Assembly (NCBI GenBank): GCA_016617855.1 | Contig: JAECUM010005009.1 | Coordinates: forward strand, 62,001-126,000 | Reading direction: 5' to 3' | Length of the DNA: 64,000 nucleotides | Origin: Megalonaias nervosa | Taxonomy: Eukaryota > Mollusca > Bivalvia > Unionida > Unionidae | Shown: positions 10,346-22,085 of the stretch, in pieces | Numbering within the stretch: position 1 is the first letter of the stretch | Layout of the letters: each line of letters begins with the position of its first letter | Position numbers and translations under genes: made by a program | The notes under the pieces: model-generated | Seen by the model: only the letters and a program-made list of their open reading frames with translations | Told to the model about the DNA's origin: nothing | Database searches by the model: none

Positions 10346-12740
10346 ACAGAATATTCGGAAAAATGCGAATGTGTGAGGGGTATTACACTCATTGATGGTT
10401 GTAAAACTTTCCGTACGTCGTTCCTGTAATCACAATAATGATGGTGCTCCTTAAGGGTCCAGACATCAAAGATTCTAACCCAAGAGAAGCCATCTTGCTG
10501 TGTCAAGCTGCTGGACCAAGAAACCAAAGGGTAAAGACCAGGACCAAGATCTAATGATGAATCAGATACAAAAGTTGAATATAAACTTAAACTTTCTCAT
10601 GGTCTTCTTTGTGAAAAAGAGTTGCTATCGGTTTGAATTGATGGTAATGAATACTAAATGTTGAATTAGAAATTAAACTAGTATCTGTCTGATTCTTGCA
10701 AAATCAGTGCAATTTAGGCAGCAAATGGTAAAAAAATGCATTGAGTTGATCCTGTGGATTTGTGAGGAAAACAATGATAATTTACAGCCTATTTACAACG
10801 TAATATTCGTGTTTACAAATCAAAATCTGAGTGAATTATGCCAAGATTTGGTATGTTTCTAAGCTAGAAAATTACTCAAACATATAAATAAACGAAATTG
10901 AAATAGAATGAAGACGAAAAGACTCGGAGATTTCTTTGACAGAATTAACAATTAGCATAGTTTTTCTGTAGGAATAACAAACATTTCTATGAATTTCTGA
11001 ACGTTACTGAACCATATTTGATGAAATCGTATCAGTAAAAATAGTCAGCATTTTGTTTCTCTACATTAACAGCCAAACATAACGATTAGAAACACCTTGG
11101 AGAGAGAGCAGACTGGATAGAAAACCAGTTACCAAAGCATCAGCATATATAAAATAGAGTATAAATTATTAATGTCACTGGATATTTCTCTGACATTTTA
11201 CATACCAATTTTGGACACAAAATGAGTGAAAGCATGTGATTGATGTTTGTTTCAATTGAATAATAACACTGCACGCAGACATTAACTGCTTAAAGAAATT
11301 CTTGCGCAGACTTGCCCCAATGCATTAAGAACAAGAAATCTTGAATTAACAAATTCCAATAAAAAATCCGTTCCTTTCATGAAACGTTAACTATTTTCAA
11401 AACTATCCCTACACAACACCATTATACGATTTCGATAATTGCAGCATTTGCCTTCATACACATGCGGTTGAAAATATCGGGAAAACTGAAGTATAAAAAG
11501 AAGTGGAATTAGCATTATGACGACTAAGATTGATTAAAAATGAAGCCCATGTCGTAGAAAGCAATGAAGGTAAGCATCCAGGGTAATATAAATTATACGC
11601 CACTGAAGAACAAATTAGATGGCTGGAAGAAAATATCCTCAAAATAACAGACAACGGTGGTGGACTTTACAAGTGGAATATTTCTTTATGTTTGCATGAC
11701 CTTTCTAGGACTATTTAGTAGCCTCTGAGAATTTAATGCCAAACACAAATTATTTTTCACCCTTAAAAAAGAAGTTGACAAATGAGTAGAAAATGAATAA
11801 AATCTACTGTAAAAAAAACTTCTAAGTACTTTGAAAAATTAGGACCAATATGACATTCACAATATAAATTTCAATATTTGCACACAATTATTGGATTTTG
11901 CAGTGGAAACAATAAACACAGATTTCTTGCACGATCAGCGATGATGGTAAAACGCTTCAATGAGAGAGAAAAATATATGGTTTTTAGAAAGACGTCCTTA
12001 AGCTAATGACTAACACTGTGCTCAGTAAACAGATTTATAATCAGAGGAAAAGAACAGCACCTAAAATATGTACAGACGAAACTATATTTTATTAGTAAGA
12101 CACATCGTTTGCAAGTATAACATTTATACACGATGACTGAATGTTAGCCCATCTAACAACGAAGAAATTATTGAGACTGTAATGAAAACAGCTGCAGAGT
12201 GCTGAGCATGTTATTATGCTTATTTTGGCATTAGTGAGTTTGCTATTGGCATTGATCTTCGTATAGTGTAAACAAAATATGTAACATAATGAGTGTTTTT
12301 AACTGTCTCAACCACAACTTTAAAATGCAAACTATAGCAGCTTTTGCAGTCCTTGGTATACAATATGATGATTGTTTATCAGGTTCATCCAGCCCGACAG
12401 TTCTTTTGACATTATTATAATCCTTCTCTACATAATTTGTGCTCACTTTCTTTTCTACCATAACTATAGAACAGTATTCTTGTCTTATAGTGGTTAAAAC
12501 TGGTCTTTGGATTTATATAAATTATTATTTATATCCAACAATGCTACCCTTTTTCATGATTATGCTTGTAAATATCAAATATCTACCACCACCACCAAGA
12601 GCTCAAACTAATTTCACTCTTGAACCTCTTATGCTATTTTCAAAAGCTGTTACAAAATATCATAATATCCATCATCGTATGCTTCTAACATGCATGACTC
12701 TTTCAAATGATATTGTACTATGGTAACATCATGGGTAGAC
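10346..12740. other. No recognisable gene
   Basis: AT-rich sequence with only short frames on both strands. If the protease-like block at 10.3 kb is real, this stretch may be the decayed remainder of that element, but I could not identify RT or integrase motifs in it. Confidence 0.4.
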
Positions 12741-12965
12741 GTTTTGTTGTTGTTGTTGTGGACTTAACCCAATTGTTGTTGTTGTGGACTTAACCCAATT
12801 TTCAGCATACGACAGGCTATATATGGCCCATGGGAAACTACTGGCAAACTGTCTCACATACCCTTGAGTAAGTCCGGCATTCGAACTCACGCAGAAAGAG
12901 GTGAGATGGCAGAGATAGGCAAATCCGAGTGCTTGAGACAACCCAGCCAACAGAGGACCCAGGCT
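12741..12965 (-). mobile_element. tRNA-derived SINE with duplicated tail
   Basis: Read on the minus strand, an A-box-like TGGCTGGGT (12941-12949) is followed by a B-box-like GAGTTCGAATGCC (12876-12888), a body, and a tail of ACAACA units after GGGTTAAGTCC. The tail unit of 26 bp is perfectly tandemly duplicated (12747-12772 and 12773-12798). Internal promoter boxes plus a short-repeat tail define a tRNA-type SINE. The short open frame across it is not a gene. Confidence 0.6.
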
Positions 12966-15823
12966 TTGTGTTAATAATCTTTATACCCAATATATACATT
13001 ACACATGTTCTGATGCGTTGGTTTAAATGTGAAGCATCTGTGTTGTTTAATAATTTGTTGGTCGCTGAAATTCACATATTCTCTTTAAATTCCATAGCTA
13101 GAGAGCTTTCCAAAAGCTTTCACGCATAACCATGCACGATGTAGTCATAGAGTACAATAGTGAAAAATCTTATTAGTGAAGTGATGGTGTCTTTTTTCAT
13201 ATGAACTATCTACTTTCATTTACTTTCATCATTACAAAATCTGTTTTAAAAACAAATCATTCCATAAAATGGTCATTATGTGATGAGATTATACTTTTCT
13301 TGACATAAATAGACCACTTATGTTGAAAATGTTTACGCTTGTCTAATTTCGGCAATTCTTGTTTTCCTCTTGTACATTTCGATACCCCCCGAAAGACTGA
13401 AGTACTTGATAAATTTTAAAAATCTGTGAAAATAAATTGGAAACTTATTAATGTGTTCGCCGATGTTACTGTCAACTTGTGGAAAAACTAATTCATGCAA
13501 GTCAGATAGAATGTGTATATTTTAGCGAGTGTTAAACTTATGGAAAATACAGACATTGCAGCTTTTTTTATCTCGTTTTTCCCTTTGCTGCTGGATTAAT
13601 ACTTACCTGTAGAAAGAGGTAACTTGAGCCAATTGGTTTATGTATGTCTTATTGAGGATTTCTCCTATTATATGATTGTTGAATCTGAAAATACAACTAT
13701 TAAGGTCAATGTCTTTCTCACTTACTAGACAAACCGTTTTAGTCATTAGTCGTTTTAGTCATCGTCTTAACCAGTAGTGTATGTCATGGTCAGTATGTTA
13801 TCGCCTAATGCACCTTTTATCCTTTCCTCTTATACATATTAAATTGCTTTTCGGTGAAACATATAAATTGTCAAATATCAAAATAATTTCTTCACACCTA
13901 TTCCATTACTGAGAGAATTAAAAAGCATCCACACTTTTAAAGGCGCACTACACTCCCTGGGTGAGTTTTATTATTATTTGGAAGTAAATGTGAAATCTAT
14001 GAAGATATTTCACTAATTACGTCACATATTAGTTTGGTCAACGCCAGTACTAAGTCCAACGAAATATTGTTGTGATCTTCAAGCATACCGTTTAGTTGTT
14101 TATTTCTAAAATGTCTTGTTACACTGTTGTCTGTACCTAGTTCATAGATTAATCGCTGTCATATTTAAAAGTGTTCTTATTTTAAAAACAATACTTTCAA
14201 TGGTTTGTACGTGATACATTCTTAGAAAGTGTAGCAAATTATCATCCCGTTAAACACGTTTAATGTTTAATGCATTTTTGAGTATCTACGGTAAGACTTG
14301 AGTAGACGGCGTTAAAATGAATTAAAAGATTAAATGTTATTCACGTTAAATTCGAATCCTAACACAGTCATGATATCAACAGATGCAAATCACTACAGTT
14401 AACCATTCACAAACTGATTAAATGCCATTCAAGCAATGTGGAATGCACAAAGAATACATCAGATCAGGAGAAGACAAGTCTAAGTTTCTTTTTGAAAGGC
14501 TCATATAACATTCTCAAGCCATCGGATCGCTTGGTATTGTCACGCCTTTTTCGTAGTTATGAACTTGCAGAAGAAACCATTTAGCGCTTAGTTAACGAAT
14601 ACGAAATCAACGACGACGCCGATGACGACAGGATATAAACGTTAGCCAAAAATGATGTAAGACTTACTAAGCATACAAAAGCACCGCGTGAAAAAAAAAA
14701 AAAAAAAAAAAAAACCGCTACCAAGGATGACTAACGTTATCAGAAGTGCACATAATTTAAAACATATCTTGACACAATTCTGTAAACAGAGCTGAATGGT
14801 GATACATCAAGGGTTCATAGAACAAGAAGAAGACGTAGCAGTTGTAATAGTATAAGAGAAGAAGAATAAAAAAGGAGAAAGAGGAGGAAAATAAATCCAC
14901 ACATGATCGGCACCGGTTAAGATACATGTTGCAGCTATATGTCATTTTTGAAGAAAACTGTGTAGCAATCAACACCAAATAAGGTCAAACACTACTCTGG
15001 AACTTAAAATACGATTTGAAACTAACATTAAGGCATCTGACTGCAATTACCGATCAATTTTTCTTTTACAGTTAGTAGTTTTCTTGTCAAAATTGAAGTT
15101 CAGAATCACCTTCGTTCAAAGATATGTTTCTGTTCTTCTAATTGACTCAGTTTTAATAATTCAAGATACATCGTGTCGTATTACTTAAAATCTTTCCACT
15201 TGTTTAGCATTTGCTAAAAACATGTCAGATATCATTAGAATATCATGACAGTCATAACCTACAAAAGTGTTGTTTGCTTAATTGTTTGGGTTTGCACTGT
15301 TTGCTTGCTAGCTGTTTGCATCATAGATTCTCATCCGTCTCGAATAAAGAACATCTTTCTAACTCTGTTAGATTCACTCCACGTACAAATCGCTAATCAT
15401 AAATGCACAAATGACATTAAAGAGATACGTTTTTATTTGGCATTCATAAAATGTTGTGATATTCGAACACGCCAGATATTAACCCTAGATCGTTACACAG
15501 ATTTCTTTGCTGATATCATAGTGCATGATTGAACGCCTTCCTCACTCTTTTTCTGTGTTACATCCACGACCAAATTTCAATCCAAATTTAATTTTAATCT
15601 AATTTTAGGTTATAAATAGTATTCCTCCCAAGAGTAAATTTATTTCGCTTAGTACATAGACAACATCCTAATGATGATACTTCTCAAGAACAACCCTAAC
15701 AAACGCGATTCCACCTGCACAGAATAAAATAAGTATTGTTATTGGTTGGTATTTCGCATCGTCTTCAGACTATTAGTCAGTGTTATTTCTGGGAGCCAAA
15801 TATAAAACATATTCAGAGCTTAC
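12966..15823. other. No recognisable gene; A24 tract at 14691
   Basis: Contains a 24-base A run at 14691-14714 that could be the tail of an old plus-strand retroposed sequence, although no family is recognisable upstream. A 95-codon plus-strand frame at 15245-15532 starts with a hydrophobic Cys-rich stretch that could be a signal anchor. It has no recognised domain, and I do not call it a gene. Confidence 0.35.
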
Positions 15824-16043
15824 TTGATGTAATACACTGCAGCTCCATATCAGGAACTGTAAACAACCCCACCAGGAAAACTGGAAGAAGTATCGTTATT
15901 CCACAAAATGCTTCTCGATACAACAGGGTGATCTCATGGGCAACCAGGCAAGATATTACAAATGTACAAAAAATGAAAACTAAATAGCTAGCAATGATCA
16001 ATTTAGCCTCAAATAGGCAATCTCGAAGAATTAAAACACGTTC
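15824..16043 (-). CDS. Exon resembling class C GPCR TM6-TM7
   Basis: On the minus strand an open 220-nt exon candidate is preceded by TTTTGTTTTAG (acceptor) and followed by GTAAGC (donor). It encodes two hydrophobic segments. The first begins LFEAKLIIASYLVFIF. The EAK-x-I start of TM6 is typical of class C receptors (metabotropic glutamate and calcium-sensing types). The second segment ends VFLVGLFTVPDM, about 60 residues after EAK, matching the TM6-to-end-of-TM7 distance in that family. It would enter in phase 0 and leave in phase 1. Neighbouring exons were not found, so it may be part of a long gene or a relic. The family call is from remembered similarity. Confidence 0.45.
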
Positions 16044-16111
16044 CTAAAACAAAATAAGATAATTGTGCCAACTTAAGCCTCAGGTGCAAAAATAAATCAA
16101 AGCATCGTCCT

Positions 16112-16113
<2 letters not shown>

Positions 16114-16160
<47 letters not shown>
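16114..16160. repeat. (AT)n microsatellite
   Basis: Uninterrupted AT dinucleotide run of 47 bp. Confidence 0.95.
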
Positions 16161-16166
<6 letters not shown>

Positions 16167-16498
16167 TTACGGTTTACCTGTGAAACAACCTGACTGTCCA
16201 TGATCCAAGAGTAATAGAACAATAACCCTCATTTCGTCATTTCGTACGTGGAATTTATATTGTCAAAAGGACCAGCGAACATTGACATTCCGTATTTATG
16301 ATGAAATGGACACAATATATCTGACCCAACAGAAAAGACAAACATCTAAAACAAACAATTTCAAAACGCATTCAACACAGAAGCTGACAATCCAGTCTTA
16401 CGAAAGGCCCTAGGCCTCCTCCCGGCATATGTGACACAGAAATAACTCAAAATGGAGCCGCAGGCGTTCCTGAGGAATATTAACGACCAGAGAGCGCG

Positions 16499-16499
<1 letters not shown>

Positions 16500-16555
<56 letters not shown>

Positions 16556-16556
16556 A
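16500..16556. repeat. (GA)n microsatellite with G run
   Basis: About 23 GA units followed by a run of about 11 G. Confidence 0.95.
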
Positions 16557-16579
16557 CTAGTTTGATCAAAAGTTAATCA

Positions 16580-17520
16580 TTCACCATAATGACACGATTT
16601 CATCAATCCAAGGAGAAGCCAGAATCAAAATCACGAATACTTTTGTTACCCACACTCACAAAGAAGTTTCGGAAGAAGTTAACCATAGCTGTGCTTATGA
16701 AGCAAAAATTATTGATCCATATCCAACACAGTCATCCTCCTCTTTCTTCTCAAGAATGAGAGGGTCATTATCGACCAAGTACAAATGTCGTTCGGCTGCC
16801 CATAAGAACTATTTTTATATTCAAGCTAATCAGAGAGTGACTTCATGAACATTATAAGGACGCTTACACGTACACGGTAAAATAAAAGAGTCCAAGTCCC
16901 AAGCCACAGCAGAGAACGCGGTGGCACTTATTACCGAAGTATTGAAGTCCATGTTAGACGATGTGAAACGATAATGTCTTGGTGAAGAGCAAGATCATTT
17001 GTGACTTTCTATCACTCACGATAGTCTGAAATCTCTTGTCTTGATCGAGTTAAACTCGTACAAAATCTTTGACAAACTGCAAACTTTCCAAAAAGGAATC
17101 ACAAATTTGACATCACAGATGGAAAAGCCACTTTCGATGCAATACATGTTTCACCTCCTCCAGCAGTGGAAAGTACAAAAACATTTTATCTGTGGATCAG
17201 CCCCCGACTACTAAGCGAAGAATCATCAAGATAAAATAAAACCGACCAAGATCAGATTTGTTTAGCTCGTGCAACTGGGGTAGCTACAGCCCATGCAGAG
17301 AAACCAATGCAGCAAAATGGATGCGATTATGAACGAGCATTAGACATCCTAACAGAGCCAAAACAACGGACGGAGGCAGTACTTTTTGGAACAAACGGAC
17401 ATTTAATGGGCGACCGTGTGTGGACATTCTGGTACAGAAAAGTCAAGAATTACTAGCCCATTGCTATGAGTTGAAAATGTATCCTCAAGTCATTCGTTGA
17501 GATCTCCTATTTCGAAAAAT
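16580..17520 (+). other. Degenerate coding-like stretch, unidentified
   Basis: One plus frame reads as protein-like sequence with several stops, for example TKYKCRSAAHKNYFYIQANQ near 16775-16835 and ATAENAVALITEVLKSMLDD near 16907-16965. A second frame is open for shorter stretches. Base composition is less AT-rich than its surroundings. I do not recognise a family. An old retroelement gag or a processed pseudogene are possible readings. Confidence 0.3.
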
Positions 17521-18276
17521 TAATATTACAGACGGAAATTCCATTCACGGCTGCCATCACCAAACTCATTTCCACGGAATGCAGTATCATATGATTTCCC
17601 GGAGACGATTATTAATGTTGCAACATATGTGCTGTCGAGAGAGCTGTTGTGGCCGTTTACCATCCACAACTTGTGCTCCTTCATGGTCAAAACTTGATTC
17701 AGTGCGCCACCTGCATGCAGACATGTGTGAGTAAGAAATTGGTAATTCAAAGATACCAGTGGTGGAAATGTAGGAAGATGATTGCGATCATAGTTTGAAG
17801 ACGAAAGAGAATTTTGACGCATCCAGTGGAGTACTAAGGGTAAATTGCACCCGGGGCGATGAAGTCCCAAAAGAGTTTTGGCGCCATAAGACCCTGGCAC
17901 CCGTGGTTGTGGCGCCACAAGACCTCTGATGCCTGGGACGTACGCGCCCCCCCCCCCCCCGCCTCTTTGGTACGCTACTGTACACATCCAGTCTATGAAT
18001 CTTCGCGACAGGTTGTTTGGTTCGTCGATTTCTAGGTTAATACGAATATTTTCCAGTATCCGCAACTAGTTGATATAGGCTGGTTGAGACATAATACATT
18101 TAAAGGTTTAATGCATGTAGAAACAGCCATGTAGAGTTTTGCAAACACAACGGTTTTTGTGTTTTATTAGTTTGTTTTGTCTATGTTTTGTATACGCCTT
18201 TGAAAAAGACTCATTAAGAATCGAAAGCGCTTAGGCTAGTTAGATACTAGTTTTGCACTGATCGTCGTCAGTTTAT

Positions 18277-18280
<4 letters not shown>
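17521..18280. other. Unidentified, with C14 run and duplicated GGCGCC motif
   Basis: A run of 14 C at 17947-17960 lies beside two related blocks (17878-17925), each with a GGCGCC palindrome followed by a CATAAGAC or ACAAGAC motif. The minus-strand open frame through the C run has biased composition and is probably not a gene. Confidence 0.35.

Positions 18281-18374
<94 letters not shown>
18281..18374. repeat. (TA)n(TG)n compound microsatellite
   Basis: About 26 TA units run directly into about 20 TG units. Confidence 0.95.
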
Positions 18375-18375
<1 letters not shown>

Positions 18376-18968
18376 TTTTTTCTTATTTGAATTATCCCCT
18401 CTATTTCTCAGTGTGTTTATCTTCATTTCACATTGGTTTTAAGCAATAGTTTATTCTCGAGTAGAAAATTTCTGAGTTGTATGTATATTATAAACACATT
18501 GTGTACATCTATACAAATTATTAAATTTATATGCAATGTATTTTAGCCATATGACTTTAAAAGAGCAATGTAAAAGCTATACATCGTAATGAATTTTAAC
18601 TGGTAGGAGTAACTAGATTGCAGTATTGTAACAGCAAGTTAGTTAAAATGCTTAATAAACTATCGTTAAACAAGAATTATTTTTCTTTTACTTTATGAAA
18701 GTTCACTATAAAATGGCAGTTGAAAACAATATTAAACTTTTTTGAAACAACCCCTGTAACATGTGCATGAGAGCAAATGCACACGTGCCTTCATACCATA
18801 TTGTCTCTCCCAGTTTTTTTGTTGCTGATAAAACGTTACCGTAATTATTCGTAGATGACACAATGAAGTACGAAAGTCAGCATATGAATGAACTAAACTT
18901 CTTTCCAACCGAATTGAAACGGACAAAATGAGTGGTTTTCTAGTGTAACCACTCACATTCTAGCTTCA

Positions 18969-19440
18969 TTACAACAGTCCATGGATAGGATTGCAAATTT
19001 ACAGTTTTATTATTCGTGTAGCAACGCCAGGCATTGGTTAAATAGTATTTTCTGGCTGCGTTTTTTCTGTATTTTTAAAACAATGAGAGAAAACAACTTT
19101 GACTTTACAGCACTTCTCAAATTCCACATAGCATTGTGCGATTTGTTTTGCACCTACACAACTGCATTTTAATGCTAAATTTTCAATAATATAATATTTA
19201 GACCTTGCTCTCTGTGGTTTGAATATTTTCTTTAATATGTTTGCCCAAATGTTTACAAAAAGAGAGTCTTACAGAGTTGTACATCCCAGACACAGCGATA
19301 TCCGCCATTATTTCCCCTTCAAAAGGTTCACTTACGTTTCAAACTGATTTTGCGAAGAAAATAATGTACACGCAGCAGCTAAAATCTTCAGATCACCAAT
19401 TCTATTTGTAAAACACAAACTGCTATTTACATATTATTGT
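18969..19440. repeat. Diverged duplication, copy A, left part
   Basis: Aligns in the same orientation to 59028-59512. Shared blocks include TTACAACAGTCCAT, CACAGCGA followed by TCCGCCATTA, and GGTTCACTTA. On the minus strand both copies hold ATGGCGGA followed by TCGCTGTGT (copy A ATG at 19308). Copy A runs 12 codons to a GTAAGA donor-like site at 19272, whereas copy B has no donor there. Confidence 0.65.
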
Positions 19441-19555
19441 TTAAGTTTCAAAACACAAATTTGTATGTTTTTATCATCAAATCATAACTCCCTTTATGCA
19501 CATTTGTGTATCAGATGTGCACACTGGATAACATTAACGCACACGTTTTGTTACC

Positions 19556-19876
19556 ATGCAATATTTTTACGCAAATGATTTGCATAATGCTTTCAGGATT
19601 TATTTAATATCCAATGCTTATGATGAAGGATGGCATTGTGTATACTTTGAGCATAGGCATTGTTATGACAGAGTAGCTTCTCCTGATCTCGCAAGCTCTC
19701 AAGCAATTTCCTTTGAGCTGAGCAAGATGTTGTCCAGACACTTAACCTCAATGCTTGTCAGACTAGAAAGTGATCTTCAGATGAAAATGGCTTGCACTCA
19801 GAATCAAGAAAGTGAAAGAAGCAGAACACAAAATAGTAACTGTGGATCTGACTTTAATGAAACATGGAGAAACTAA
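19556..19876 (+). CDS. Hypothetical 106-codon frame, possible 3' terminal exon
   Basis: An open frame ending in TAA at 19874-19876. Its second half is hydrophilic and looks like ordinary coding sequence, with FELSKMLSRHLTSMLVRLES as an amphipathic stretch followed by a Ser/Asn/Gln-rich tail. A pyrimidine-poor AG lies at about 19594 and another at about 19670, so the real exon may be shorter than the ORF. An AATAAA at 20143-20148 fits a 3' UTR of about 270 bp. It lies in the 1.15-kb segment that copy A of the local duplication has and copy B lacks. No domain recognised; could be chance. Confidence 0.3.
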   Translation: MQYFYANDLHNAFRIYLISNAYDEGWHCVYFEHRHCYDRVASPDLASSQAISFELSKMLSRHLTSMLVRLESDLQMKMACTQNQESERSRTQNSNCGSDFNETWRN

Positions 19877-20142
19877 TTCCCTTGACTGGAATATGCCACA
19901 TCCATTTGGATTATTCTGATCGCTTGTAGCTTACTAAAAGATGTATCAGTAGCCTCTTTGATTTTTGGACGGTTGTACACATTTTATGACAGGCATTAAA
20001 TTAACTGCCATTTGGTTAAAAACATTTATTTGGGTTTGGTATTGGCTTATATATGTTATATGTAATGTGTTGGTCGGTAATATTGCTACAAAAGGATTAT
20101 AAGGAGACTGTTAAAAATACGACTTTAAAAGGAAAATGAACT

Positions 20143-20148
20143 AATAAA
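20143..20148 (+). terminator. Poly(A) signal
   Basis: AATAAA about 270 bp after the stop of the 19556-19876 frame. Its meaning depends on that frame being real. Confidence 0.3.
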
Positions 20149-20592
20149 ATTATTCCTTGAGTGGACAGTCCATTTGTTTGTAAATTGTGCGTGTTGGTTT
20201 ATCTTTATTTTTAGAGAGAGACAGAGAGTATGTTGTGCAAGTATGGGTCAAATCAAATTTTGTCAGTACATTTTTAACCCCCACATTTTTCATTTTACCG
20301 CACCCACCCACCCCAGTTCTGACACCAAGGGTTTTTTTTACCCTTAATTTTTACACCCCTGGGGGATACACTCATAACTGGTGAAAATTGGCCAGTGAGA
20401 GTTGCTATAACCAGAGACATAAAACACATATCTGCTACAACTTACTTGGTAAAGGAATACAACTTACTTGGAAAAGGATTAATGGTCAATCAGCTATCAA
20501 AACACATGCCTTTGAATGTGCAAGAGTTTGTTTGTTCATGCAGTTGAAATAAACAGCTGCTTTTGAAAGGTTTGATACCCATATTTCGCCTT

Positions 20593-20780
20593 GAGCTACA
20601 ATACGACACCGGAAAAAAACTGGCTACAGCAAGAGATCATCTCAAAAGCTACAGTCACTCAATGTACATCTAAAAAATCACAGGGCGAAGTCATTGTTGC
20701 TTTGCAAACATGCAAAGGCGAAGCTTTCAATTTTTTAGGCGATTTTAGTCACCCACTTCGTCTGGTAGCTTGACCCTGGT
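20593..20780. repeat. Diverged duplication, copy A, right part
   Basis: Aligns to 59530-59740: GAGCTACAA, GGCTACAGCAAGAGATCATC, CTACAGTCA, AAGGCGAA and TAGCTTGAC in A have close counterparts in B. In copy A the two parts are separated by about 1.15 kb (19441-20592), while in copy B they are nearly contiguous. The short open frame over this segment is not shared with copy B. Confidence 0.6.
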
Positions 20781-22013
20781 ATGTGGAAGGGACTGGATAT
20801 TCCTGATAGACATCACAGTGATCTCAATAGGCAACAAATACATGCAGTGACCAAATCAAGAGATTTGGTAAAAATGAAACAAAGGAGTGAATGGAAAGTG
20901 CCAATGCTTCATGGTGCATGTTTTTAGATGAAATGAATACCATTTAAATAAGCACATCATTTTGCCCCATTTCTGAAGTTATAAATTGAAAAACCGTGTC
21001 ACTTATTTGTAACTGAACAAAGGGCAAAAAAGAAAGTGAACCACGTGTAATTACATGTACCAAAATATTCATGCCTTCGTAGAGTCAGGCATAGTTTCAA
21101 GTCGTTCTTGGTGAGAATATCATATCTCACTAAGCGTGTCAGTTACGGTAACTACTTCAAACAAAATCGCATCCATATGACATATCCATGAAATAGACAA
21201 TCCATCTTAATAGATAATGGTAATGCAATAAAATTTATTTATGACTGACTGGCATGGGTTTTTTTTTAACAAAATGCATTAATATGTTAAAACCAATCTG
21301 TATCTTTAAATATTCATACATTGAGAAAATTTAGTGGTGTATATAAAATGTTCATTTCAAAGGTTGAGTTATGCTATTTTATTTTAAGAATATCTCCATA
21401 AAGAATGAGATGAATTGATTCAGCAGGTCATTCCAGAACACCAATATTTTCATAAAGATGCATGTTGAGTATCCTTCCTTAGTTTGCGATTTTCATGTCT
21501 ACATGGTCTACTTCGGCCCCATGATTGGAAAAACCTTGAGTTCTAACAACTACACTGTGATCTAGAGAAGAAGAATGGTTTCTGCACAATATTGTTCTAC
21601 CTTACACTTGGGTATCGAAGAAGCCTTTGGATTTTTTGTTCAAATGTCAAGATCACTGTACCTAAAACAAAAATAGTTTATGCAAAGAAATATAAGTTAT
21701 CCACATAGAGAACTATTAAAGACCAGATGGACATATTCTGTGCCATTCATTCTACCCATGCTAACTAAGCAAAACGTTTTGTGTTTGTTTAAACATTTTT
21801 TATTGCCGAATATAACAGTTCATTGCTTATGTTTATGGAAACACCTAGCTCCACAGTAACTGGTCTTCTACAGATAAAATTATTTTGTTCTGGGAAAGCT
21901 ACAAGTGGATGCTAACACTCTGCCACATAACATTTCATATATCAATTCACCAACTATGTGGGCTGTATAATCAAGATGGTCTCTGGCGGAAAACATTTTT
22001 TCAAGATTGCTTA

Positions 22014-22085
<72 letters not shown>

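Noticed and set aside
14691..14714. Poly(A) tail of a processed gene or LINE
   Set aside because: No recognisable coding or LINE sequence upstream and no target-site duplication seen. Left as a plain A tract.
15245..15532. 95-codon frame with an N-terminal hydrophobic stretch
   Set aside because: Could be a small membrane-anchored protein, but there is no splice, poly(A) or family support.
17526..18065. 179-codon minus-strand frame through a G run
   Set aside because: Contains a run of Gly from the homopolymer, has no recognised domain, and the sequence on either side looks like repeat DNA.
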